NCBI RefSeq assembly: GCF_900496995.4
Contig: NC_044005.1
Location: 17,737,363-17,801,362 of the forward strand
DNA length: 64,000 nucleotides
Source of the DNA: Aquila chrysaetos chrysaetos
Lineage: Eukaryota; Chordata; Aves; Accipitriformes; Accipitridae
Direction: 5' to 3'
Position 1 is the stretch's first letter. The number at the start of each line of letters is the position of its first letter. Position numbers and translations under genes: made by a program. This document shows, in pieces, positions 12,758 to 23,481 of this stretch. Below the pieces are notes generated by a model, which was given only the letters and a program-made list of their open reading frames with translations, searched no databases and was not told where the DNA came from.

Positions 12758-13475
12758 CATGCATCTAGGTAGCTTTTGGAGGTATAAAAAAACCTCATGG
12801 CAGTGTTACTCCCTAATCCAGCATTCAAGTCTTGTCTCCAAAGCACAGAGGCACAAGGGTTTCCCAGCAGAAAAAAGTGCAAGAGAAACATGAACATATT
12901 TAAATGCAAATGTTTCACTGAAAACTCTATATATACACTGCAGTGGGAGCTAGAATGAGTGTAAATTCTCAAGAGGCAAAGGAGCATGAAGACCACCACG
13001 GGCTATGTATCTCCAAGTCCTGTGTCATATCCTCTGAATCTTACCCATTGATCCAACATTCCCTGTTGGTAGTGCACCTCTGCCCTTACCCATATGGGGC
13101 TGCTTTGATTAGATTTAAACTGAACACAGGTATGATATCATCCATTCCCTGTAAACTGTTAGCCAGCAAAGACTGATCTGGAAATATCCTTTATTAAGTT
13201 TCCAGTCCCAGGTATAACAGAGAGTCCATTTTTAAATAACTTGGTAATTGTGCTTTCCTCAGACTAACAGTTTTAAAGAAAATTATAATTCATTCATTTC
13301 ATGTAGATGTCCTTGACTATGATTAATATTCTGGTTACACAAACTCAGCTCAGCGCTGATGTTGCTGCAAATGACTTTGCTGGCTTCTTGCAAAAGAGAA
13401 TTTCCATGATGAAAGTAGCTTTTCAGTTCAATCCTACTCCTGGAGATGAATTTCTTACAAGTGAATTAGCCTGAT
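12758..13475. other. Intergenic, nothing firmly supported
   Basis: AT-rich unique sequence between the CR1 3' end and the first LTR. A short piece at 13364-13400 (GCAAATGACTTTGCTGGCTT) faintly resembles the start of serpin exon 2, but the match is too short to call alone. Confidence 0.4.
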
Positions 13476-14043
13476 TGTCCTGGTTTCAGGTGGGATAGAG
13501 TTAATTGTCTTCCTAGTAGCTGGTAGTGCTATGTTTTGAGTTCAGTATGAGAAGAATGTTGATAACACTGATGTTTTCAGTTGTTGCTAAGTAATGTTTA
13601 GTCTAAAGTCAAGGATTTTTCAGCTTCTCATGCCCAGTCGGTGAGAAAGCTGGAGGGGCACAAGAAGTTGGGAAGGGGGACAGCCAGGGCAGCTGACCCA
13701 AAGTGGCCAACAGGGTATTCCATACCATGTGACGTCACATCTAGTATAGGAACTGGGGGGAGTGCGGGCAGGGAGATCTCCACTGGAGGACTAACTGGGC
13801 GTCGATCGGCGAGTGGTGATGCATCATTTGTACATTCCAATCCTTTTATTATTACTGTTGTCATTTTATTAGTGTTATCATTATCATTATTAGTTTCTTC
13901 TTTTCTGTTCTATTAAACCATTCTTATCTCAACCCGTGAGTTTTACTCCTTTTCCCAATTCTCTCCCCCATCCCACTGGGTGGGGGGTGAGTGAGTGAGT
14001 GGCTGCATGGTGCTTAGTTGCTGGCTGGGGTTAAACCACGACA
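13476..14043 (+). mobile_element. Solo LTR 1, ERVL-like avian family, with target duplication
   Basis: The element runs from TGTCCTGGTTTCAG to TTAAACCACGACA, 568 bp with TG...CA ends. It is flanked by a perfect 5-bp direct repeat CTGAT (13471-13475 and 14044-14048). No internal retroviral sequence or second LTR copy accompanies it, so it is a solo LTR. A CRE palindrome TGACGTCA sits at 13730-13737. An ATTAAA near 13912 could be the LTR polyadenylation signal. A 5-bp target duplication fits class III (ERVL-like) elements; the family assignment is from memory of avian LTRs. Confidence 0.9.
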
Positions 14044-14304
14044 CTGATTTATACAAATGAGTCTTTATTTCTCTTATTTTTTATTGTATTCAGTTTCTTT
14101 TCCATAAGCCATCTGGAAACAAACTACTTATGATTTATTACTTTATTAAACAAGAACGTACCCTTTGTGGTTGGAAAACTTCTGTTAACAGCAATGTGAT
14201 GCTCATATGGACAGTCTGAAGACTTTCCTTGACTTGTGCAAATATCTTATTAAGGAAAAGTTGCTATATTGTTTACTATATCTCATGTAGGAAACACAGA
14301 CCAC

Positions 14305-15180
14305 ATGGAAGATGCTCTGCTGAAGGAAAATGTTTGAAAGGAAAAAACAACATAGAATAAGATAATTCACTAAGTGTTGCAATTGTCATAAGAACTTTGA
14401 TTGCAGCCAGGAAAGAATCTCAGAGGAAAAGAAAACATCTGTGCACAGAGATGAAAGATGTAATGAAAAGTGGGTCCTAAAATGCATATGAATGCAAAAG
14501 AAAGCATATGCCTAGACCTCGTTTACGTTTGCTGTTCACACAGATGCAGCTTCTTTAGCTATGAAAAAAGCCATACCATGTCTCACATATTCAAGGGACA
14601 GTTACTGGAATGTATGACTTGAATTTATTTGTTGTTCCTGTACCTTCTACCTTTCAAGTCTGAGCTCTATCCCTCTGGTAAATCTTATGGGTGAAATTTT
14701 AGGACATTTTGGGCCTCAGTTGCCCCACCCAGAGACTACTACCTCATGCCTGTGCCTGTCATTATGCTGTGTGTCATAGTCTTGATGTATTCACAGTTGT
14801 GTCAAGGGTGACGGAGAAGAGGCATAAAATAGAGGCAAATATGCTCCAGCACTTCCAGCCGCTTCTAGATTGGCAGGGTGGGAAAGCTGGTGCAGCAATC
14901 ATGACAGAAAGCCTGTGCAGGTACAGCCTAGATATCAAACTGTCCTGTGGAAGCATATTAATGTAAGTCATTGATGGAAATGGGATTGTGTTGACCTGCC
15001 AGAATGTGAGCTGCAGAGGCTAAGGGCAACAACACAGTGTCTTCTTTCACTTCCATTGGAAGAGGGAAGAGAATTGTTGCATTAAATGATCTCGATGACC
15101 TGTCAGAATCCTCAACATTCCAAAAGCTTTACAGTGTCAAAGACTTGTTTAAGGACAGGCATATGAGCAATGGAATCATA
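14305..15180 (+). pseudogene. Highly decayed serpin relic (pseudogene 1)
   Basis: At 14307-14337 the text GGAAGATGCTCTGCTGAAGG matches the end of serpin exon 3 (the VEDALLKE region); serpin D has GGAGGATGCTCTGCTAAAAG. It is followed by an in-frame TGA instead of the Lys-Trp codons. Downstream, 15113-15170 reads out as a Tyr-Ser-Val-Lys-Asp-Leu-Phe-Lys string resembling exon 4 (YDVKxLF), with a short deletion before it. A second exon 4-like scrap (GGAATGTATGACTTGAA) is at about 14602-14620; only one of these can be the true exon 4. No exon 5 was found. If the faint exon 2 trace at 13364-13400 is real, LTR 1 inserted into this dead gene. Confidence 0.45.
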
Positions 15181-17358
15181 TCATAAATTTCATTTTATTG
15201 AATATATTCATTCAGCTAGCTGATCTGCCTTCTGCTTCTTCACTGTGGCCAACAATATTAATCTCTTAAATAATAATAAATGATGACACTTTGCAAAGTT
15301 TAGCCCTAATACTTTCTACCTGGCTTTGGAAGCAAAAAACTGTAATTCCAAAATATCTACATAAGGGGTTTTCTTAGTGTTTGTTTAAGGCCATGTCTGC
15401 AACAGAACCATAAATAATGTAAGGCATCAATTTAAATTTAAATACTAATGCTAAGAGGTTTCTCTGTGTAGACAACTTCATTCCAAAATGAGAACTTTTA
15501 TTCTCTGGTGAACGTGTCACTCTAAAAGTTGTTTGCATAAGAAGGATTCCTTTACACCATGAGAAAAAGGTCTGTAGGGCAAATTCTGCTAGCAAAATGT
15601 TATCGTTTCAGTATATCACTTATCAGTAGTAAGATCCTTGCAAGAAGCCAAGCTTTTAGTGTGATTCTGCCACACTGCTTTCTGCAGGTAGAACTGTAAG
15701 TATGGGCCCTCGAGTTCTAGGGATTATAGGAAAAGGAGCCCAGTGCCACCATCTTCTGGTAAAATCAAGGAATGGACATGACAAATTCTGTCTCATTTTG
15801 AAACCAGAAAGAACAGAGTCTTTCTGGCTTGCTGTTACTGTGTCAGTGGGAATTTTGATTTTCATAAATTTTAGCTGCAGGATTAGTGAAATGCTGTACT
15901 TGAACTGACTGCTGTTACTCAGGACTATGGGTTTGGTATTATGGTAGGTAGTTCATATACAGATCAGCTCAGTAGTGGGGAAGGAGGCAAATTAAATATT
16001 ATGAATTATTGGGAAAGAAAAAAAAAGCAAATCAGATAAGAACATTATACCTCTGTCTAAATTTCTCAATCATCCACACATGGATTAGACAATGTAATTC
16101 TGGTCCTATAATAACAGAAAGGATAAATAAGAACAGGAAAATCTTTAGAAAAAGGCAGTAAGGTTAATCAAAGGTTTGGAACAGCTCCTGTTTGCAGTGA
16201 CAGATCTTCAGCCTGGAAGGAGACAAGTTAGAGGGCATAAAGAAAGCAAAAATTATTTGTGGTACAGATTCGGTGAATGGAGACAATGTTCACCATTACC
16301 AAATCTAATGCCAGAGCTCCAGACCATCACACAAAGCATGTAGCAGCCAGGTTCAAAGCCAATTAAAAGAGGTGGTTCTGCACACAGCAGACAGTATATG
16401 TGGAGTGGCACATTGCAGGGTGATCCTGCAACCCCACAGGTGTACCAGCCCAGTAGTTGTTTCTCATGTGTTCCTGACACAGACAAATTCCAGATGATCA
16501 ATACGGCATTTTTTCAAAGGCATGCCTTCATTCACAATGCAGCCTATAAACCATAAGCTTGCTGGGTAGATATTAATTTTTTTTTTTCCATTTCACGTTG
16601 TGTCTGTTATATATTTCACAAGAGTAACCACTGCTAAGGAACCCTTCTTTCTGGGACCCCAGATTGCTGGTGGAGTGAGGTAGGGCAGGACATCTAGTTG
16701 GGGGCGGATGACCAGTGGGGAAGGGTCTGGGAATGGGAACTTATAGGAAAGAGTAAGGGGGTTCCTCCACCCTGTGTGCATCTTTCAGTGGAGTGTAGAT
16801 GCTTTTTTTTGGCACGGGGAAGAAGCGATTGAGTTTTGTGTTTAAAAAGCTGTGAAGATGATGGAGGGTAAAGGAACTTGTACTTGTTCCTCATGCATCT
16901 CTTCCTGGTGCTCCCCTGCATGACAGACCTGGGCTGAGAGCACTTTCTGGGGTTAATGTTCAGCCCCAGCCCAAGGAGACTGAATAAAAGTTCTTGAGCT
17001 CTCAACCATTTCTTGCATTGCCAACTTCAGGCTTTTCTTATTGAAGGAAGATGTAAGCTAATACAATAGGAAAGGTCAGAAGAGACCTGTGTTTACCCAG
17101 GTGCAATGGACAGACTACCTGTTATGGGGTGCAGAAAGCAGTGTGTTGTGTCCTTCTTCCATTACATAGGCACTGGCCTGAGATAAATCTAACCCATCAA
17201 CAGGTGTCTTCTATCTTAGAAATGTATTTCTGCATGGGCAAAGTGAATGCTTAGTGCTGTCTATCCATAACTGTAGCTATTGTACTGAGTGTAAAGCAGT
17301 GGAAACTTAGGTCAGCTGCATTTCTTTGGTAAGCAAACCACTTTTGGTCCAAAGCATA
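15181..17358. other. Intergenic, nothing supported
   Basis: Unique AT-rich DNA between the serpin relic and LTR 2. Short ORFs on both strands lack recognisable motifs. Confidence 0.45.
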
Positions 17359-17934
17359 TGTCGTGGTTTAACCCCAGCCAGCAACTAAGCACCACGCAGC
17401 CGCTCACTCACTCCCCCCCCATCCAGTGGGATGGGGGAGAAAATCAGGAAAAGAAGCAAAACCTGTGGGTTGAGATAAGAACGGTTTAATAGAACAGAAG
17501 AAACTAATAATAATAATGATAACACTAATAAAATGACAACAGAAATAATGAAAGGATTGGAATGTACAAATGATGCGCAGTGCAATTGCTCACCACCCAC
17601 CGACCGACACCCAGCTAGTCCCCCAGCGGCGATTCCCCACCCCCACTTCCCAGTTCCTATACTAGATGTGACGTCACATGGTATGGAATACCCCGTTGGC
17701 CAGTTTGGATCAGCTGCCCTGGCTGTGTTCTGTGCCAGCTTCTTGTGCCCCTCCAGCTTTCTCGCTGGCTGGGCATGAGAAGCTGAAAAATCCTTGACTT
17801 TAGTCTAAACACTACTGAGCAACAACTGAAAACATCAGTGTGTTATCAACATTCTTCTCATACTGAACCCAAAACATAGCACTATACCAGCTACTAGGAA
17901 GACAGTTAACTCTATCCCAGCTGAAACTAGGACA
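17359..17934 (-). mobile_element. Solo LTR 2, same family, reverse orientation
   Basis: The element runs on the + strand from TGTCGTGGTTTAACCC to CTGAAACTAGGACA, 576 bp, the reverse complement of LTR 1. A perfect 5-bp duplication GCATA flanks it (17354-17358 and 17935-17939). The CRE TGACGTCA is intact at 17669-17676. It is closely similar to LTR 1 over the parts compared by eye, so both are relatively young insertions, and different flanking repeats show they inserted independently. Confidence 0.9.
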
Positions 17935-20900
17935 GCATACAATGAACGACAGGTCAAAGATGCTTAATTTCATAATTTTCCAGTTCTGTAATTCATTGTC
18001 CACACTTGGAAAACCCTTTCCAAAGTGCTTCTGCAGGACTGTAGTTTAAGGCTCAAAGTGTCTCACTTACTTAGAATCAGACAATAATTTAAGTTTGAAG
18101 GACTGCTGGGCTGCTCTGCTCCAGACCGATTACATAAGGAGGTATAGCCTGTCTGCTTTACCAAGGTGGATTCTAGGTCACGATGCTTCCCAGTCACTAT
18201 TACTTCATCTAAGCAAATGTCTGTTATATCCCATGTTTCTACATAGACTTGCTGGATTTGCTAACTGAAGAGTCACTCAAACCAATTTTATCAGAGTTCT
18301 TCAGTAGGATTTATCAGGTAACTAGAATAAACCATAGATTCAGGAGCGTTATGCTTTTAGAAATTGATTTTCAAAGTTCTCTCCTCCAATGGTACCTATT
18401 AATGAATGACACAGAATCTCAGTTGAAATATATGGTGATCTGGAATATCCAGTCTGGTTATAAAATGTTATAAAACAGTTTTAGGGTTTACTGAACCTAC
18501 TCTTCAACCATCTTGTACTGCTAAATCACTCCACCAAGTGTTGGACTGTCTACAAGCTTTTCCTAGAGAGGATGTAAAAGAAAAGCTAATGATGATACAA
18601 ATGGAGATACATCATTATTAAAAGGTAATGTATAATAAATTGGGGGTTTTTAATAAGTAAATGTAAGGACTATGAAAATATTCATGATAGCTAGTGAGAA
18701 ATGGAGTCACATGAACTGTGAAAACTGGGAAAGTGTGACTCTCATTACCCCAAAAGCAAAGAAAATAAAATAACCAGCTTGGTTTCCAAAGGAAACAGCA
18801 TCAAATTTTCATGTTTGTAGCCACTTGCCTTCTCTTAGCTACCCTCCATAACATTGCAGCTTACTGGCAAATTTCAGTCAGGCTTAACGGAGAGGTAGGA
18901 GATTGAAAAACCATTATGTTACTCTGTGAAAATCAATGAAATCCATGTTTGTGCCTGCAGTGGGGAAGGCAAGCAGGACTCAGCTGCTTTAAATTCTGCC
19001 AGTTGCAGCAGGCAATGAGTGCATGGCAGGGAGCCCCAGCCCCAGCCCCAGCCCCAGCCCCAGCCCCAGACCCAGACCCAGACCCAGACCCAGCCCCAGC
19101 CCTGCTCTCCTGCCTGGTAGGAGTCCTTCAGGGGGCTGTGGAGTAAAGCTGTGGTTATTGTGGTGAGGAAGGGCATAAATCCTTAGTAAACCAGGCTTTA
19201 TTAACTGCACTGCTTACAGAACATCTTGTTTAATAGTCTGCTTTGTCTTGCCTGTATCAGAGTGTAGTGAGTGCCACCATGTTGCCTCTGAGTCAGTTTT
19301 AGGTTTTTTTTCTTTTTTTCTAGGAGTGCAGTTTGAAAAGAAAAAAAAGGGTTCATGAATGTTTGTACTATGAAAATTTCATGTGTGATCTGAATCAGCA
19401 CCATGCATTGACATTGTGCTTGTAATCTGCATTAGACCAGAACAGCAGGATAGGCTCAGATTTTTAATCTCATTACTTTTTTCAGGCCAGATTGTTAGCT
19501 GGATGCTACTGAAGTCGATGACAGGATAGTTTGCCTATAGAGGAGCTGGATACTAAACCATCATAATACTTCAAGATCAGGTAAAGGTAGGAGTTTCTAC
19601 CTCATTGCAGCTTGCTGGAAGGAGTCTACAACTAACTAAAAATAAAATAATCAAATGGTGATAACTAATGGCATAATCTGTTCTGATGACAGATTCTCTG
19701 AAACAGTTAATGTCTCTCAGCCTGGGTATTTACAGCATAATCAACTTATTTCATTGCCTTATTTTTAACATACTTTTTTTTTTTCCCCTTTCATTTACAC
19801 TTGACAGTGATTTTCAGGTTTTTCAACAAAATATTGGTAAATAAACTTAAAATATTTTTACATCACTTCATAGCAGGATGGAAAAAAATTTCATTTTTAC
19901 TAGCTTTTAGCAAAAATTGGTTTAAAACAGTTGCATATAAAATCTAGTAAATGTGCAATTCTTCAAAGCTCTTAAAAAGTGTTTTGAAGTTATTGTTATG
20001 TTATCAAAACATCATAATTATTTTGAGATACCATTTCTCCAGGTTTTTTTCGATTTAAATCATAACACATTAATTATTGCCACAGGTTCTGATTTAGCAA
20101 AGATAATGATTATCTTTAGAGGAACTACTCACACACTACTCATATGACTAGAATTAATAACATTTGCACATCTTGTGCAATCAGGTATCACATTCAAAAA
20201 CAATTCCTAGGGCCTTTGTTTCTTCTTCTGTTTGAATTGTACTTGGAAGGAAACCTAAGTTTCCTATCTCCCAGGCCTGTGCTTGCATTATTAGATTAAC
20301 CCATCATACTAGTTGATCTTTCTCCAGTACTATGAATACCTATAGGTGTGTGTGTATTTACATACATAAATATCATATGTCTTTCACAGGTAGATGAAAA
20401 CATACACAAGTATTCACACAAAATTATCTAAACATATCGTATAAGTAGTTTTTATATTTTATTCGATTTTTAAGCAGAAGATCCTCAGAAGGAAGGCTGG
20501 GAATTGTCTTTCTCTTCACTTTCTCATAAGGCTTTTGCAGCCTGAAGATGAGCTATTCCTCTGCTAAGTGGATGATTTGGGTCTGATTATCTCAGGTAGA
20601 ATGGTTTGTAAGACTTGAGGGTCTTGTATCCAAATCAAGTGATCAAGTGCTTCAGTCACTAGGTTAGTAAGCAAAAGATTAGTACCGCTGAGTTAAAAAA
20701 GAAAATGGTGTGCCCTGCCCTGTTTTGCTGCTTGACTATGCAGCCACATGAGACAACCACAGGACAAGAGCCTTGGTTTGAGACTGAGGGGAAGAAGGTG
20801 CAGTTCCCTTTCCAGTATTGCCTTCAGGCTCCTAAATGCAGCTCCCCACCAGTGTGCTCCCATTCAGAGGTGTTGAACACCTTGTGTGGGGCATTTCGAC

Positions 20901-21301
20901 ACCTGACGTAGCTTGGAGCTCCTGCTCAGGAGCCAGATGCTTGGGAGCTTGCAGAGAGGGATGTCTCTGTTGACCTGGCCACTGCTACATATTACCATAG
21001 TTCTCTCTCCTGGCACAGACTCTTACCTATACTAATGTTCTTTTCCAAGAAGATGGTGAAATTCTTCACCAATACAGTCCAAAAAAATTAGTATCTTCAT
21101 CATTTACACTGTATTCCTTTTGAAGTTTGTATTTGATAAGAATATCTGCCAGATGACATTCTCCTGAGTATGGTTGAGCAATAAGTAAAAAAGCAAACAT
21201 GTGAGCAGACCACATCCACATGACAAAATCATTTTGGATTACGATACTTCTTGTGTTCCCTTTTCCTCAACTTTTATATTTAAAATTCAATTATCAAGAT
21301 T
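17935..21301. other. Intergenic, only a hexamer repeat seen
   Basis: AT-rich DNA with no supported gene. The only structured part is the hexanucleotide array at 19033-19102. Confidence 0.45.
19033..19102 (+). repeat. Hexanucleotide minisatellite (CCCAGC)n/(CCCAGA)n
   Basis: About a dozen tandem hexamers: a block of CCCAGC units, a block of CCCAGA units, then back to CCCAGC. Because the unit length is a multiple of three it keeps frames open on both strands (Pro-Ala/Pro-Asp repeats one way; Gly-Leu and Gly-Trp the other), which explains the local ORFs. Confidence 0.9.
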
Positions 21302-22140
21302 TCATAGAATCATAGAATGGTTTGGGTTGGAAGGGACCTTAAAGATCATCTAGTTCCAACCCCCCTGCCATGGGCAGGGACACCTTCCACTAGACCAGGT
21401 TGCTCAAAGCCCCATCCAGCCTGGCCTTGAACACTTCCAGAAATGGGGCATCCACAATTTCTCCGGGCAACCTGTTCCAGTGCCTCACCACCCTCACAGT
21501 AAAGATTCTTTTCCTAATATCTAATCTAAATCTACCATCTTTCAGTTTAAAAACATTACCCCTTGTCCTATTGCTACACTCCCTGATAAAAAGTCCTTCT
21601 CCAGCTTTCTTGTAGGTTACCTTTAGGTACTGGAAGGCTGCTTTAAGATCTCCCTGGAGCCTTCTCTTCTCCAGGCTGAACAACCCCAACTCTCTCAGCC
21701 TGTCCTCATAAGGGAGGTGCTCCAGCCCCCTGATCATCTTCGCGGCCCTCCTCTGGACCTGCTCAAGCAGGTCCATGTCTTTCTTCTGTTGGGGTCCCCA
21801 GAGCTGAACACAGTACTCCAGGTGGGGTCTCACCAGAGCAGAGGGGCAGAATCACCTCCCTCGTCCTGCTGGCCACTCTTCTTTTGGTGCAGCCCAGAAT
21901 GCGACTGGCTTTCTGGGATGCGAGTGCACATTGCTGGCTCATACTCAGTTTTTCATCCACTAATCCCCAAGTCCTTCTCCGCAGGGCTGCTCTCAATCCA
22001 CTCATCGCCCCGCCTGTATTTGTGCTTGGGATTGCCCTGACCCATGTGCAGGACCTTGCACTTGGCCTTGTTGAACTTCATGAGGTTCACACAGGCCCAC
22101 CTCTCAAGCCTGCCAAGGTCTCTCTGGATGGCATCCCTTC
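21302..22140 (-). mobile_element. CR1 LINE fragment, 3' portion, reverse orientation
   Basis: It begins with the reverse complement of the CR1 tail (TCATAGAATCATAGAATGG, then TTGGAAGGGACCTTAAAGAT). Read on the minus strand it encodes the C-terminal ORF2 region ([54 protein letters not shown]). It stops near 22140 (GGATGGCATCCCTTC), a 5' truncation. A frame change near 21830 separates the ORF2 tail from upstream coding text, so it is dead. Confidence 0.92.
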
Positions 22141-22290
22141 ATTTGTCCATGAAGAATTAATTTCTTGAAGATAGATGAAGCAAAACCTACATGAAGGAAT
22201 GAGCACAGCTGGGTTCCCTGATGGAGAAATGCAAGTTAAAATGAAGGGTGGAGTTAATGGAAAATGAGAAGCATCTTCCAGGTTTGTCCT

Positions 22291-23476
22291 TGCGTTGGTT
22301 TTGGCTGGGATAGAGTTAATTTTCTTCATAGTATCTAGTATAAGGCTATGTTTTGAATTTGTTCTGAAAATAGTGTTGATAACACACCGATGTTTTCGTT
22401 ATTGCTGAGCAGTGCTTGCACATAGTCAAGGCGTTTTCTGCTTCTTAAACCACCTGTTGTGGTTTAACCCCAGCCAGTAACTAAGCACCACGCAGCCACT
22501 CACTCATTCCCCCCCACACACAGTGGGATGGGGGAGAGAATCAGGAAAAAAAAAAGTAAAACTCATAGGTTGTGGTAAGAACAGTTAATAGAACAGAAAA
22601 GAAGAAACTAATAATGATAATAACAACAATAATAGAATGACAATAATAATAATAAAAGAATTGGAATATACAAAACAAGTGATGCACAATGCAGTTGCTC
22701 ACCACTCACCGACCAATGCCCAGTTAGTTCCCAAGCAGCAACCCCGCCAGGCCAGCTCCCCCCAGTTTATACACTAGGCATGACGTCACATGGTATGGAA
22801 TATTCCTTTGGCCAGTTTGGGTCAGCTGTCCTGGCTGTGTCCCCTCCCAACTCCTTGTGCCCCTCCAGCCTTCTTGCTGGCTGGGCATCAGAAGCTGAAA
22901 AATCCTTGACTTAGTCTAAACACTACTTAGCAACAACTGAAAACATCAGTGTGTTATCAACTTTCTTCTCATACTGAACCCAAAACATAGCACTATACCA
23001 GCTACTAGGAAGAAAATTAACTCTATCCCAGCTGAAACCAGAACACCACCCCACCAGCGAGTAGGGTGGGGGTGCACAAGAAGTTGGGAGGGGACACAGC
23101 CGGGACAGCTGACCCCAACTGACCAAAGGGAAATTCCATACTATATGATGTCATGCTTCACAAAAGCTGGGGAAAGAAGAAGGAAGGGGGGGACGTTTGG
23201 AGCGATGGCGTTTGTCTTCCCAAGTAAGCGTTATGTGTGATGGAGCCCTGCTTTCTTGGAGATGGCTGAACACCTGCCTGCCCATGGGAGGTAGCGAATG
23301 CATTCCGTGTTTTGCTCTGCTTGCCCGTGCAGCTTTTGCTTTACCTGTTAAACTGTCTATCTCAACCCATGAGTTTTCACACTTTTACCCTTCCAGTTCT
23401 CTCCCCCATCCCACTGTGGGGGAGTGAGAGAGCAGCTGTGTGGTACTTAGTTTTCAGCTGGGGTTAAACCACAATA
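22291..23476 (+). mobile_element. Solo LTR 4, older copy, split by a nested LTR
   Basis: The left part (22291-22454, TGCGTTGGTTTTGGCTGGGA onward) and right part (23051-23476, ending GGGGTTAAACCACAATA) form one LTR in + orientation once the nested element and its duplicated 5 bp are discounted. The outer flanks carry a perfect 5-bp duplication GTCCT (22286-22290 and 23477-23481), which proves the two parts are one insertion. Its termini and CRE are eroded (TGATGTCA at 23146-23153, terminal ATA instead of ACA), consistent with greater age. Confidence 0.88.
22455..23045 (-). mobile_element. Solo LTR 3, nested inside LTR 4
   Basis: The element runs on the + strand from TGTTGTGGTTTAACCC to GCTGAAACCAGAACA, 591 bp. 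It is flanked by CCACC on both sides (22450-22454 and 23046-23050), a 5-bp target duplication copied from LTR 4. It has an intact CRE (22781-22788). It is opposite in orientation to its host LTR and must be younger. Confidence 0.9.
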
Positions 23477-23481
23477 GTCCT

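Noticed and set aside
13624-13916. ORFs inside the LTRs (13641-13916, 17533-17778 and others)
   Set aside because: They recur because the LTR recurs. LTRs of this type are non-coding.
18919-19210. Gly-Leu/Gly-Trp and Pro-Ala repeat ORFs
   Set aside because: They are translations of a hexamer repeat.
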